A stretch of DNA of 64,000 bases, from contig NZ_WBKI01000004.1 in NCBI RefSeq assembly GCF_008830365.1, forward strand, positions 248,001 through 312,000, read 5' to 3'. The notes beneath the pieces are model-generated. The model did not search any database, was not told the origin of the DNA, and saw only the letters and a list, made by a program, of their open reading frames with translations. Position numbers and translations under genes: made by a program. Of this stretch, positions 19,209-28,140 are shown piece after piece; position 1 is the first letter of the stretch; every line of letters begins with the position of its first letter. This DNA is from Serratia proteamaculans. GTDB taxonomy: Bacteria; Pseudomonadota; Gammaproteobacteria; Enterobacterales; Enterobacteriaceae.

Positions 19209-20105
19209 ATGAAAATCACCCTCGAAGAATTACTGGCGTTTACCACCGTCGTTGACAGCGGCTCTATCACGGCCGCCGCCGAACAGCTCGGTCAGACGAC
19301 CTCCGGTATCAGCCGCGCGCTCAGTCGGCTGGAAAAAAAACTCGATACAACTTTAATGCGCCGCACCACGCGTCGGCTGGAGCTGACCGAAGAAGGCCAA
19401 AACTTCCTCAGTCATGCGCGCGAAATTATCCGCTCGGTGGAGAACGCCGAAGAACAGATGGCGTTGCGCAGGCTGATCCCGGCCGGCAAGCTGCGGGTCA
19501 ACGCTGCCGCCCCTTTTATGGAACACGTGATCGTGCCGTTGGTGGCTGGCTTTCGCCAAAGTTATCCGCAAATTGAGCTGGAACTGAATACCGACAACCT
19601 GATTATCGACCTGCTGGAGAAACGCACCGATATTGCCATTCGCATCGGTGCGCTGCGGGATTCGACCATTCATGCGCGCCTGTTGGGTGCCAGCCGTTTA
19701 CGTGTTCTCGCCAGTCCGGATTACCTCGCACGTAACGGCACTCCTACCAGCGTCGAAGCGCTGCGAGATCACTGCCTGCTTGGTTTCACTCAGCCGGAAT
19801 CACTCAATCTGTGGCCGTTGCGTTATCAGCAAGCGCAGCATTTTGCCATCACGCCGACAATATCGGCCTCCAGCGGTGAAACGTTGCGGCAGTTGGCGTT
19901 GCGTGGCGAAGGGATCGTGCAGTTGGCTGATTTTATGACGCGTGACGATCAACGCAGCGGGCGGCTGGTGCCGTTGCTGGAGCAGGAGACGTTAGATGTG
20001 CGCCAGCCGATTAATGCGGTGTATTACCGCAATACCCAACTGGCGGCGCGTATTACCTGTTTTCTCGACTACGTCAGTGCGCATATTGATGCGCAGACGC
20101 TGTAG
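19209..20105 (+). CDS. LysR family transcriptional regulator
   Basis: A 298-residue LysR protein. The N-terminal winged helix-turn-helix is clear (LLAFTTVVDSGSITAAAEQLG, then SGISRALSRLEKKL), followed by a substrate-binding domain from about residue 90 (LRVNAAAPFMEHVIVPLV). It belongs to the CrgA/DmlR-like branch. It lies between parE and the convergent ygiN-mdaB pair, a place where E. coli has no such gene. Regulation of mdaB-ygiN is a natural guess but nothing in the sequence proves it. Confidence 0.85.
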   Translation: MKITLEELLAFTTVVDSGSITAAAEQLGQTTSGISRALSRLEKKLDTTLMRRTTRRLELTEEGQNFLSHAREIIRSVENAEEQMALRRLIPAGKLRVNAAAPFMEHVIVPLVAGFRQSYPQIELELNTDNLIIDLLEKRTDIAIRIGALRDSTIHARLLGASRLRVLASPDYLARNGTPTSVEALRDHCLLGFTQPESLNLWPLRYQQAQHFAITPTISASSGETLRQLALRGEGIVQLADFMTRDDQRSGRLVPLLEQETLDVRQPINAVYYRNTQLAARITCFLDYVSAHIDAQTL

Positions 20106-20132
20106 GGGCCATAGGGCAGCCCCTCAGAGGGA

Positions 20133-20441
20133 TTACAGTGCGTTACCCAGTACGTGAATGGTCACGCCCAGCACACTGTCTTTGATGGTGTCACGATGCT
20201 GGTGCATGTGAGCGATATCCAGGTGTTTTTCCAGGTGCGCCTGGCTGGCCCATTTCTCCAGCATAAACACCGAGTCCGGCGACAGTTTCTGCCATGGCGC
20301 CTGGGTGTGGCTGTCGATCATTGGCGTATATTCACTACAGCCGTCTTCTGCCAGCACCAGCGGGATCAGTTTCTCAATCGCCTTCAGGACCGTTTCACGG
20401 TGGCCCGGTTTGGTTTTGATTTCTGCAATTACGGTGATCAT
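20133..20441 (-). CDS. ygiN: quinol monooxygenase YgiN
   Basis: A 102-residue antibiotic-biosynthesis-monooxygenase-fold protein (ferredoxin-like dimer), homologous to E. coli YgiN, which oxidises menadiol to menadione. The pattern ITVIAEI, EDGCSEY, W...AHLEKHL is shared. The ATG at 20441 has GAGG five bases before it and is preferred over a GTG one codon upstream. It follows mdaB by 33 bases; the two proteins are thought to cycle quinones. Confidence 0.88.
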   Translation of the reverse strand: MITVIAEIKTKPGHRETVLKAIEKLIPLVLAEDGCSEYTPMIDSHTQAPWQKLSPDSVFMLEKWASQAHLEKHLDIAHMHQHRDTIKDSVLGVTIHVLGNAL

Positions 20442-20474
20442 CACTACCTCATTGATTGACGTGCATAGTGCCAG

Positions 20475-21056
20475 TTAAGCAAAAATTTCGGCCAGATGCT
20501 CGCGATAACGTGCGATGTCGCTGTCGATATCCGGTTGTTTAATCACGTCATTACAGATAAAGGTCGGCAGCGCTTCCATACCCAGGAACTGATTGGCCTT
20601 GTGGAAGTGCAGATAGACACCGTCAACGCCGACGCCGTGGAAGAACTGTTCCGGGTCGGTAAAGGCTTCCAGCGGGGCGTTCCAGGTCAGGCTCAGCATG
20701 TACTTCTTGCCCTGGATCAGGCCGCCTGAACCGTATTTTTTGCCGGCGTCGGAGCGGGTGCGACCATCGCTGGCATACAGGCTGCCGTGCCCGGCGGTGA
20801 ACACTTCATCAATGTATTTTTTCAGGATCCACGGCTCGCCCATCCACCAGCCGGGCATCTGATAGATCACCACGTCGGCCCACAGGTATTTTTGCACTTC
20901 GGCTTCGATGTCGTAGCCGTCGTCGACCACGGTGACTTGTACCTGGTGCTGCACATCGCGCAGATAGGTTTCCGCTACGTCGCTCATCGTTTGGTTGAGT
21001 TCTCCGTTAGAATGACCGAACTGTTTTTTAGCATTGATAATCAGGATATTGCTCAT
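20475..21056 (-). CDS. mdaB: NADPH:quinone oxidoreductase MdaB
   Basis: A 193-residue flavodoxin-fold FAD enzyme of the NQO1/MdaB family (E. coli MdaB is 193). Motifs: ILIINAKKQFGHSNGELN at the start, VVIYQMPGWWMGEPWILKKYIDEVF, and the glycine-rich YGSGGL. It reduces quinones by two electrons and protects against redox cycling. Operon with ygiN; parC is divergent, as in E. coli. Confidence 0.94.
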   Translation of the reverse strand: MSNILIINAKKQFGHSNGELNQTMSDVAETYLRDVQHQVQVTVVDDGYDIEAEVQKYLWADVVIYQMPGWWMGEPWILKKYIDEVFTAGHGSLYASDGRTRSDAGKKYGSGGLIQGKKYMLSLTWNAPLEAFTDPEQFFHGVGVDGVYLHFHKANQFLGMEALPTFICNDVIKQPDIDSDIARYREHLAEIFA

Positions 21057-21372
21057 CTTTCACGGCACCTGTCAGAGTTAAAGTCTATGATGCCCTCCGC
21101 GCCAGGGGGCGGAAAACATTTCGCTGACAGGGAGTGTAATGCTTAGCAATGTAAGTAAAAATGGGATCCAGCGCACAACAGTGTTGACTGTGAGTCAATA
21201 AATGCGCCGTGGAATAGCGAAATTTTGCATAAAATCGGCAGATGAACCGGCCACGCCGGATGATTGCTGCGCCATCTGTGACAGCCACCCCGCTGATGAG
21301 TTACTATCGCGGACAGAATCAACCCTTTGTCGTCCAGGGATTGCCAAGCCACGGTCTGAGGATAATTGAGTA
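21057..21372. other. 316-bp divergent region between mdaB and parC
   Basis: No gene is supported. The region holds the mdaB and parC promoters. The clearest element is TTGACTGTGAGTCAA (21184-21198), a 6-bp perfect inverted repeat around GTG that puts a TTGACT minus-35-like hexamer on each strand; I could not pair either with a good minus-10 at 16-18 bases. Confidence 0.45.
21184..21198. promoter_or_regulatory. TTGACT-GTG-AGTCAA inverted repeat upstream of mdaB
   Basis: A perfect 6+6 inverted repeat with a 3-bp centre in the mdaB/parC intergenic region, 128 bases upstream of the mdaB start. Its form, TTGAC with the exact complement, is compatible with a LysR-type or repressor operator. The neighbouring LysR gene is a candidate binder. 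Confidence 0.35.
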
Positions 21373-23646
21373 ATGAGTGATCTGACTCATGACGGTGTAG
21401 AGCGTTTACCGCTGCACACATTCACTGAAAACGCCTATCTGAACTATTCCATGTACGTCATCATGGATCGGGCGTTGCCGTACATTGGTGACGGTTTGAA
21501 GCCGGTACAACGCCGCATCATCTACGCCATGTCTGAGCTGGGGCTGAACAATAGCGCCAAATTCAAAAAATCTGCCCGTACCGTGGGTGATGTGCTGGGT
21601 AAATACCATCCGCACGGCGACAGTGCCTGCTATGAAGCCATGGTGTTGATGGCGCAGCCATTCTCTTATCGCTATCCGCTGGTAGACGGCCAGGGGAACT
21701 GGGGGGCGCCGGATGATCCTAAATCCTTCGCCGCGATGCGTTATACCGAATCCCGCCTGTCCAAATACGCGGAGGTGCTGCTGGCCGAGTTGGGTCAGGG
21801 GACCGTTGACTGGGTGCCAAACTTTGACGGCACCATGCAGGAGCCGAAGATGTTGCCGGCCCGCCTGCCCAACATCCTGCTGAACGGCACCACCGGTATC
21901 GCGGTGGGTATGGCTACCGATATTCCGCCACACAACGTGCGTGAAGTGGCCGCAGCTGCAGTGGCGCTGATCGACAAGCCAGGCGCTTCGCTGGAAGAGT
22001 TGCTCGAGTTCGTACAGGGCCCGGACTACCCGACCGAAGCCGAGATCATTACCCCGCGTGAAGAAATCCGCAAAATTTATCAGAACGGCCGCGGTTCGGT
22101 ACGTATGCGCGCCGTCTGGAATAAAGAAGACGGCAGCGCGGTGATCACCGCCTTGCCGCACCAGGTTTCTGGCGCCAAGGTGCTGGAGCAGATTGCCAGC
22201 CAGATGCGCGCTAAAAAGCTGCCGATGGTCGAAGATCTGCGTGATGAATCCGATCACGAGAACCCTACGCGGCTGGTGATTGTGCCACGCTCCAACCGTA
22301 TCGATCTGGATCAGGTGATGAATCATCTGTTTGCCACTACCGATCTGGAACGCAGCTACCGCATCAACATGAACATGATCGGTCTGGACAACCGCCCGCA
22401 GGTGAAAGGGCTGGTGGAAATCCTCACCGAGTGGCTGGCATTCCGTCGCGATACGGTACGCCGTCGCCTGAATTACCGTCTGGAAAAAGTACTGAAACGC
22501 CTGCACATCCTGGAAGGTTTGCTGGTGGCATTCCTCAATATCGATGAAGTGATCCACATCATCCGTAGCGAGGACGAGCCCAAGCCGGTGCTGATGCAGC
22601 GTTTTGGCATTTCCGATACTCAGGCCGAAGCGATCCTCGAGCTGAAACTGCGCCATTTGGCGAAACTGGAAGAATTCAAGATCCGCGGCGAGCAGGATGA
22701 GTTAGCCAAGGAGCGCGATCAACTGCAGGCGCTGCTGGCCTCTGAGCGCAAGCTGAACACCCTGATCAAGAAAGAGATACAGGCCGATGCGCAGGCTTAT
22801 GGCGACGATCGCCGCTCACCGATTACCGAGCGTGCAGAAGCCAAGGCGATGAGCGAGCACGATTTTGTGCCGTCGGAGCCGGTGACCATCGTATTGTCTG
22901 AAATGGGCTGGGTGCGCAGCGCCAAGGGCCACGATATCGATCCAAGCGGCCTGAGCTACAAGGCCGGTGACAGCTACCGCAGTGCGGCACGCGGCAAGAC
23001 TAACCAGCCGGTGGTGTTTATCGACTCCACCGGGCGCAGCTACGCACTGGATCCCCTGACGCTGCCTTCGGCACGTGGGCAGGGCGAGCCGTTGACCGGC
23101 AAGCTGACGCCACCGCCGGGTGCGACCATTGAGCAAGTGCTGATGGCCCCTGACGACCAGAAATTGCTGATGGCCTCCGACGCTGGCTATGGCTTCGTCT
23201 GTACCTTCAACGATCTGGTGGCGCGTAACCGTGCCGGCAAGGCAATGATTACTCTGCCGGATAATGCCAAAGCGCTGGCACCGATGGAAATCCACGGTGA
23301 CGATGACATGCTGCTGTCGATCACTGCCGCCGGGCGCATGCTGTTCTTCCCGGTTGCCGACCTGCCGCAGTTGTCGAAGGGCAAGGGTAACAAGATTGTT
23401 TCTATCCCGTCGGCCCAGGCCGCAACCGGTGAAGACAAGCTGACATGGCTGTTCGTGCTGCCGCCGCAAACCTCTGTGACCCTGCACGTGGGTAAACGCA
23501 AGCTGACGCTGCGTCCGGAAGATTTGCAGAAATTCCGCGCGGAACGTGGCCGTAAAGGTACCTCACTGCCACGAGGCCTGCAGCGAATCGACCGCGTAGA
23601 GGTCGATGCTCCGGCGCGTGCGCCTACCGGCGACAGCGAAGAGTAA
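21373..23646 (+). CDS. parC: DNA topoisomerase IV subunit A
   Basis: A 757-residue DNA-cleaving subunit of topoisomerase IV. The catalytic tyrosine is Tyr124 in FAAMRYTES; the quinolone region [12 protein letters not shown] has Ser84 and Glu88 (Ser80 and Glu84 in E. coli numbering), so there is no classical resistance substitution. The N-terminal winged-helix/tower region and the C-terminal beta-pinwheel (ending in basic [16 protein letters not shown]) are complete. The start [10 protein letters not shown] is four residues longer than that of E. coli. It is monocistronic and followed by a strong terminator. Confidence 0.97.
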   Translation: MSDLTHDGVERLPLHTFTENAYLNYSMYVIMDRALPYIGDGLKPVQRRIIYAMSELGLNNSAKFKKSARTVGDVLGKYHPHGDSACYEAMVLMAQPFSYRYPLVDGQGNWGAPDDPKSFAAMRYTESRLSKYAEVLLAELGQGTVDWVPNFDGTMQEPKMLPARLPNILLNGTTGIAVGMATDIPPHNVREVAAAAVALIDKPGASLEELLEFVQGPDYPTEAEIITPREEIRKIYQNGRGSVRMRAVWNKEDGSAVITALPHQVSGAKVLEQIASQMRAKKLPMVEDLRDESDHENPTRLVIVPRSNRIDLDQVMNHLFATTDLERSYRINMNMIGLDNRPQVKGLVEILTEWLAFRRDTVRRRLNYRLEKVLKRLHILEGLLVAFLNIDEVIHIIRSEDEPKPVLMQRFGISDTQAEAILELKLRHLAKLEEFKIRGEQDELAKERDQLQALLASERKLNTLIKKEIQADAQAYGDDRRSPITERAEAKAMSEHDFVPSEPVTIVLSEMGWVRSAKGHDIDPSGLSYKAGDSYRSAARGKTNQPVVFIDSTGRSYALDPLTLPSARGQGEPLTGKLTPPPGATIEQVLMAPDDQKLLMASDAGYGFVCTFNDLVARNRAGKAMITLPDNAKALAPMEIHGDDDMLLSITAAGRMLFFPVADLPQLSKGKGNKIVSIPSAQAATGEDKLTWLFVLPPQTSVTLHVGKRKLTLRPEDLQKFRAERGRKGTSLPRGLQRIDRVEVDAPARAPTGDSEE

Positions 23647-23670
23647 GCTTGTAACGGCAGGATAACCCCT

Positions 23671-23700
23671 CGGGCGCAGCATGCTGCGCCCGCTTTATTT
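23671..23700 (+). terminator. intrinsic terminator of parC
   Basis: A perfect palindrome GGGCGCAGCATGCTGCGCCC (23672-23691) followed by GCTTTATTT, 25 bases after the parC stop. Confidence 0.8.
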
Positions 23701-23790
23701 CCCGCCGGCGGCAATTATTTTCAAATAGTTAACATTTCCCGGCATAAAATTATTGTGCGTTTCGGCGGCTGGCGGGAAAATAGCAAAAAA

Positions 23791-23862
23791 AGGCAGGGAG
23801 GTTTTCGAACCCTGCAATCAAAGAATGAGTAAAGGGATCTGCGCAGCGTTTCAGGCTGCGCC
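23791..23862 (+). promoter_or_regulatory. two hairpins in the plsC leader
   Basis: GCAGGG and CCCTGC enclose a 12-base loop at about 23791-23816, and GCGCAGC and GCTGCGC enclose a 7-base loop at about 23839-23861, between the parC terminator and the plsC ATG. Neither is followed by a T run. They may fold in the plsC leader mRNA; function unknown. Confidence 0.3.
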
Positions 23863-23885
23863 GGCAGTGTGCTAATGAGGTTGTT

Positions 23886-24623
23886 ATGTTATTAATTTTA
23901 CGTGCCGTGCTCGCCACCCTGTATTGTCTGCTGGTGTGCATTTTCGGTTCTATTTACTGTTTATTTTTCCGTCCCCGAGATCCCCGCCATGTGGCGACGT
24001 TCGGTCATTTGTTTGGCCGCCTGTCCGGGCTATTTGGTCTGAAAGTGGAAGTCCGCGTGCCGGCCGATGCAGCCAAAAATGGCAACTGCATTTATATTGC
24101 CAACCACCAGAATAACTACGATATGGTGACGGCCGCCAAAGCGGTACAACCACGTACCGTGACCGTGGGTAAAAAAAGCCTGCTGTGGGTCCCGTTCTTC
24201 GGCCCATTGTATTGGGTGACCGGTAACTTGCTGATTGACCGTGATAACCGCGCCAAAGCGCACGGCACCATTGCCCAGGTGGCCGAACAGTTTAAAAAAC
24301 GTGATATTTCGGTCTGGATGTTCCCTGAAGGCACCCGCAGCCGCGGACGTGGGTTGATGCCCTTTAAAACCGGTGCATTCCACGCGGCTATCGCTGCCGG
24401 GGTGCCGATTGTGCCAATCTGCGTCTCCACCACCAGCGGTAAAATTAATCTTAACCGTTGGAATAACGGTCATGCGATCGTAGAGGTGATGGAGCCGATC
24501 GATATCAGCAATTACAGTAGAGAAAATGTGCGTGAGCTGGCGGCACGTTGCCATGAGCTGATGCTGGCGAAAATTGCCGAGCTGGACGCGGAAGTTGCCC
24601 AGCGCAATGCGGCCGGAAAATAA
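23886..24623 (+). CDS. plsC: 1-acyl-sn-glycerol-3-phosphate acyltransferase
   Basis: A 245-residue inner-membrane enzyme making phosphatidic acid from lysophosphatidic acid in phospholipid synthesis (E. coli PlsC 245). The acyltransferase motifs are NHQNNYD (HX4D, catalytic), the arginine block near DRDNRAKA, FPEGTRSRGRG and VPIVPICVS. A hydrophobic N-terminus (LLILRAVLATLYCLLVCIFG) anchors it. It lies between parC and ftsP as in E. coli. Confidence 0.96.
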   Translation: MLLILRAVLATLYCLLVCIFGSIYCLFFRPRDPRHVATFGHLFGRLSGLFGLKVEVRVPADAAKNGNCIYIANHQNNYDMVTAAKAVQPRTVTVGKKSLLWVPFFGPLYWVTGNLLIDRDNRAKAHGTIAQVAEQFKKRDISVWMFPEGTRSRGRGLMPFKTGAFHAAIAAGVPIVPICVSTTSGKINLNRWNNGHAIVEVMEPIDISNYSRENVRELAARCHELMLAKIAELDAEVAQRNAAGK

Positions 24624-24681
24624 TATCCCTACCGGCTTCAAAGAATGAACTTTTAAACGGCGTCAAACGCCGTTAGCGACT

Positions 24682-24719
24682 GGGCTCCTGCTAATCTGAT
24701 TAACAGGGGCCCGGTTTTT
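24682..24719 (+). terminator. intrinsic terminator of plsC
   Basis: GGGCTCCTG (24682-24690) pairs with CAGGGGCCC (24704-24712) through one G-U pair and is followed by GGTTTTT. Confidence 0.7.
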
Positions 24720-24755
24720 GCACAGGGTTTAATCATTTCTTTTCATGGAGAAAAT

Positions 24756-26171
24756 ATGTCACTCAGTCGACGTCAGTTTATTCAGGCATCGGGCTTGGCG
24801 CTGTGCGCAGGAGCCGTGCCGCTGAGGGCTGAGGCGAGCGGAATGCAGACCCCATTACCTATTCCCCCGTTGCTGGAGTCCCGCCGCGGTCAGCCGCTGT
24901 TTTTAACCTTGCAGCGCGCCCACTGGGCATTTATGGATAATCGCAAGACGTCGGTGTGGGGCATTAACGGCATGTACCTTGGGCCGACGGTGCGGGTTTA
25001 CAACGGCGATGACGTCAAACTGATCTACAGCAACCGCCTGCCAGAGCCGGTGGCGATGACCATCAGCGGTCTGCAGGTGCCGGGTACCCTGACCGGGGGC
25101 GCGCCGCGCATGATGTCTCCCAACGTTGACTGGTCACCGGTGTTGCCTATCCGCCAGAGTGCGGCTACCTGCTGGTACCACGCCAGCACGCCCAACCGCA
25201 TGGCCCCGCATGTTTACAACGGCCTGACCGGGCTGTGGCTGGTTGAGGATGAAGTCAGCAAGGCATTGCCGCTGCCGAACCACTATGGCGTTGATGATTT
25301 CCCGTTGATCATTCAGGACAAGCGGCTGGATAACTTCGGCACACCGGAATATGACCCCCCGTCGCAGGGCGGCTTTGTCGGCGATACGCTGTTGGTTAAC
25401 GGTGTACAAAACCCCTTTGTCGAAGTCTCACGCGGTTGGGTGCGCCTGCGTCTGCTTAATGCTTCCAACTCACGTCGCTACATGCTGCAACTGAGTGACG
25501 GTCGGCCACTAAACGTGATCTCCAGCGATCAGGGTTTCCTGCCGGCACCGGTAGCGGTGCAACAGCTTTCGCTGGCACCGGGTGAGCGCCGCGAGGTGCT
25601 GATCGATATGTCGAAAGGTGATGAGGTGACGATCAGTGCCGGTGAAGCTGCGGGCATTATGGATCGCCTGCGCGGCCTGATTGAGCCTTCCAGCATCCTG
25701 GTTTCCACCCAGGTGTTGACGCTGAAACCGACCGGTTTGCTGCCGCTGGTAACCGACAATCTGCCGATGCGTTTACTGGCGGATGAACTGCTGGACGGCA
25801 GCGTTAGCCGCACCCGCGAATTCCGTCTGGGCGACAGCCAGGCGGGGATCAACGGGGCCGTCTGGGATATGAACCGTATCGATGTACAAACCCAGCAGGG
25901 CAGTTGGGAGCGCTGGAATATCCATGCGGATACGCCGCAGGCGTTCCATATTCAGGGCGTACGCTTCCTGGTGAAACGGGTCAACGGCGCGCAGCCGATG
26001 GCGGAAGATCGCGGCTGGAAGGACACGGTATGGGTCGACGGCGACGTCGAGCTGCTGGTCTACTTCAATCAGTCCACTTCGGAGCATTTCCCGTTCCTGT
26101 TCTACAGCCAAACGCTGGAGATGGCGGATCGCGGCAGCGCAGGCCAGTTTATGGTGCAGCCTGCGCTTTAA
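24756..26171 (+). CDS. ftsP: cell division protein FtsP (SufI)
   Basis: A 471-residue periplasmic protein with a multicopper-oxidase fold that stabilises the divisome under stress. The N-terminus has the twin-arginine signal SRRQFIQASGLAL and a cleavage region near AEA. The cupredoxin domains are recognisable (NGMYLGPTVRVYNGDDV, CWYHASTPNRMAPHVYNGL) but the copper-ligand HxH sets of true oxidases are missing, as in E. coli FtsP. Complete and monocistronic-looking; convergent with xapR, with overlapping ends (3' overlap of 4 bases). Confidence 0.93.
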   Translation: MSLSRRQFIQASGLALCAGAVPLRAEASGMQTPLPIPPLLESRRGQPLFLTLQRAHWAFMDNRKTSVWGINGMYLGPTVRVYNGDDVKLIYSNRLPEPVAMTISGLQVPGTLTGGAPRMMSPNVDWSPVLPIRQSAATCWYHASTPNRMAPHVYNGLTGLWLVEDEVSKALPLPNHYGVDDFPLIIQDKRLDNFGTPEYDPPSQGGFVGDTLLVNGVQNPFVEVSRGWVRLRLLNASNSRRYMLQLSDGRPLNVISSDQGFLPAPVAVQQLSLAPGERREVLIDMSKGDEVTISAGEAAGIMDRLRGLIEPSSILVSTQVLTLKPTGLLPLVTDNLPMRLLADELLDGSVSRTREFRLGDSQAGINGAVWDMNRIDVQTQQGSWERWNIHADTPQAFHIQGVRFLVKRVNGAQPMAEDRGWKDTVWVDGDVELLVYFNQSTSEHFPFLFYSQTLEMADRGSAGQFMVQPAL

Positions 26172-27112
26172 GTTGGTTGCAGAGGCTTATCCTGGGGAGC
26201 CGCACGCAGCATCTCCAGAAACGCCAGCACCACCGGCGTTGCGCTGTCGGCATGATAAATGGCGTACAGATCCGCTGACGGTGCCTGCTGCAGCGGGCAA
26301 AAACGCACGCCGGGCCAGGGAATACGGCCGTAACTGTCCGGCAGCAGCGTGATGCCATAGCCTTCTGCCACCAGCGCCATCAGGGTTTGCGGTTCGTTGA
26401 CCTGATAGGCGATATCCGGTTTGAAACCCTGCTGTAAACACAGGTTATGCAGATACAGGCCCAGGCTGGCCTCGTGCGGCGGCAGCACAATGAATTTTTC
26501 ATGTCGCAGCGCGGCGAGCGGCAGGCTTTCAGCCTGCGCCTGCGGGTGGTCCAGCGGCAGCACCACCGCAATATTCTCCCGGGCCAGCAACTGGCTCGCC
26601 AACCCCGGCAGTACCTGCTGCCTGGCCTCGCGCCAAACACCAATATCGATATGACGTTTTTGCAGCGCAGTGATCTGCTGGCTGGGTGTCAGCTCGTTTA
26701 ACGCCCAGGTGACGTTGGCCGCTTGCCCGGCAAAGCGCTTCAGCGCCGGTATCAGCCCACCCCAAACCGAAGTGCCGACCATGCCAACCACCATATGCCC
26801 GGCCTCGCCACGGCCCAGTTGTTGCACCTGGTTCAGCGCATGCCCGGCCTGATCCAGCAGCATTTCTACGTTTTGCAACAGCGTGCGGCCTGCCAGCGTT
26901 AGCGCCATCGAGCGGGTGGTGCGTTTGAACAGTTCCACGCCCAGCTGGCTCTCTAGCTCTTTGATGTGTTTGCTGAGCGGCGGTTGCGAAATATTCAGCC
27001 GCAGTGCCGCCTGGGTGAAGTTCATCTCCTCCGCCACCACGCGGAAATAATGCAGCAGACGGAAATTAATCCGGCTGGGATCGGGCAGGGGTTTGGGCTG
27101 TTTGATGCTGAT
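26168..27112 (-). CDS. xapR: LysR-type regulator XapR of purine nucleoside (xanthosine) use
   Basis: About 314 residues. Strong similarity to E. coli XapR: ISQPPLSKHIKELESQLG in the helix-turn-helix and NEPQTL...GYGITLLPDSYG...WPGVRF in the effector domain. It is divergent from xapAB, which it should activate with xanthosine. The first standard start in the frame is GTG at 27040, but that would drop residues (RINFRLLHYFRVV) that belong to the conserved first helix. An AGGAGG ribosome site lies five bases before an ATC codon at 27112; I place the start there. No ATG, GTG or TTG exists between the upstream in-frame TAG and 27040. Confidence 0.8.
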   Translation of the reverse strand: MSIKQPKPLPDPSRINFRLLHYFRVVAEEMNFTQAALRLNISQPPLSKHIKELESQLGVELFKRTTRSMALTLAGRTLLQNVEMLLDQAGHALNQVQQLGRGEAGHMVVGMVGTSVWGGLIPALKRFAGQAANVTWALNELTPSQQITALQKRHIDIGVWREARQQVLPGLASQLLARENIAVVLPLDHPQAQAESLPLAALRHEKFIVLPPHEASLGLYLHNLCLQQGFKPDIAYQVNEPQTLMALVAEGYGITLLPDSYGRIPWPGVRFCPLQQAPSADLYAIYHADSATPVVLAFLEMLRAAPQDKPLQPT

Positions 27113-27157
27113 GATGACCTCCTGTGGCTACCAATTTATAGGTAAATGGAATAAATC

Positions 27158-27182
27158 GGCGGCCAATAATGTATTGGTCGCC
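27158..27182. promoter_or_regulatory. imperfect palindrome in the xapR-xapA intergenic region
   Basis: GGCGGCCAATA (27158-27168) and TATTGGTCGCC (27172-27182) are complementary at 10 of 11 positions around ATG. A second dyad, TACC...GGTA, lies at 27129-27144. Both are in the 125-bp region between the divergent genes and are candidate XapR sites or leader hairpins. Confidence 0.4.
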
Positions 27183-27237
27183 GCTGCTCCTCGCTCTCTA
27201 CTATGGGGATCACCTCCCCCTCATAGAAGAGAATACA

Positions 27238-28059
27238 ATGTTTAATCAAGAAGATGCTTTTTCCTGTGCTGAAGTGATCCGCACCCGACTGCCGGGCTTC
27301 CAGCCGCGCGCTGCTTTGATTCTGGGGTCCGGGCTGGGCGCACTGGCGGAGGTGATGACAGACACTCTGACCATCGACTACGCAGAGCTGCCAGGGTTCC
27401 CCGTCAGCAGCGTGGTGGGCCATGCCGGGCAACTGGTTGCCGGCTGGCTGGAGGGCGTGCCGGTATTGTGCATGAAGGGGCGCGGCCACTATTACGAAGG
27501 TCGTGGCATGCAGGTGATGACCACCGCCGTACGCACCTTCAAGCTGCTGGGCTGTGAATTCCTGCTGGCCACCAATGCTGCCGGTTCTTTGCGCCAATCG
27601 GTGGCACCGGGCAGCTTGGTAGCCCTCACCGATCACATCAATTTTATGCCTGAGTCGCCGCTGGTTGGCGATAACGACGAGCGTTTTGGCCCGCGTTTCT
27701 TCAGCCTGGCCAACGCCTATGATCGCGAGCTGCGCGGTCAGTTGGCTCAGGTAGCGGAAAGCGTGGGCATTCCGCTGGCAGAAGGGGTATTTGCCGCTTA
27801 CACCGGGCCTAACTTCGAAACTCCGGCTGAAATTCGCATGATGCAAACGCTGGGTTGCGACGTGGTCGGCATGTCGATCGTGCCGGAAGTGCTCTCGGCG
27901 CGTCACTGTGGGTTGAAAGTGCTGGTGGTGTCCGCGATGACTAACTACGCCGAAGGGCTGTCGGATACGCCGCTGTCCCATGAGCAAACGCTGAGCTGTG
28001 CAGCGCTGGCGGCCGAGGACTTTATGCGCCTGATCCGTGAGTTCTTCAAAACGCTGTAA
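27238..28059 (+). CDS. xapA: purine nucleoside phosphorylase II (xanthosine phosphorylase)
   Basis: A 273-residue phosphorylase of the trimeric PNP family, closest to E. coli XapA, which splits xanthosine, inosine and guanosine with phosphate. Motifs: ILGSGLGALA (phosphate site), VVGHAGQLV, KGRGHYYEG, TNAAGSL, and GPNFETPAEIRMMQTLGCDVVGMS. The ATG at 27238 gives the E. coli-like start; a longer frame exists but lies over the palindrome. First gene of xapAB, separated from xapB by 81 bases. Confidence 0.92.
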   Translation: MFNQEDAFSCAEVIRTRLPGFQPRAALILGSGLGALAEVMTDTLTIDYAELPGFPVSSVVGHAGQLVAGWLEGVPVLCMKGRGHYYEGRGMQVMTTAVRTFKLLGCEFLLATNAAGSLRQSVAPGSLVALTDHINFMPESPLVGDNDERFGPRFFSLANAYDRELRGQLAQVAESVGIPLAEGVFAAYTGPNFETPAEIRMMQTLGCDVVGMSIVPEVLSARHCGLKVLVVSAMTNYAEGLSDTPLSHEQTLSCAALAAEDFMRLIREFFKTL

Positions 28060-28140
28060 TGCTGTAAAACCCCTCGCGGCAGGGGGCGGGATCCCTGCCG
28101 TGCGAATCATCGTTTTAATCAGAATAATAAGGTGATGGTG

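Noticed and set aside
21367-21760. Quinolone-resistance changes in parC
   Set aside because: The determining region reads GDSACYEAM, as in susceptible E. coli.
21406-22656. 416-codon minus-strand frame within parC
   Set aside because: Shadow of parC; no motif and no regulatory signals.
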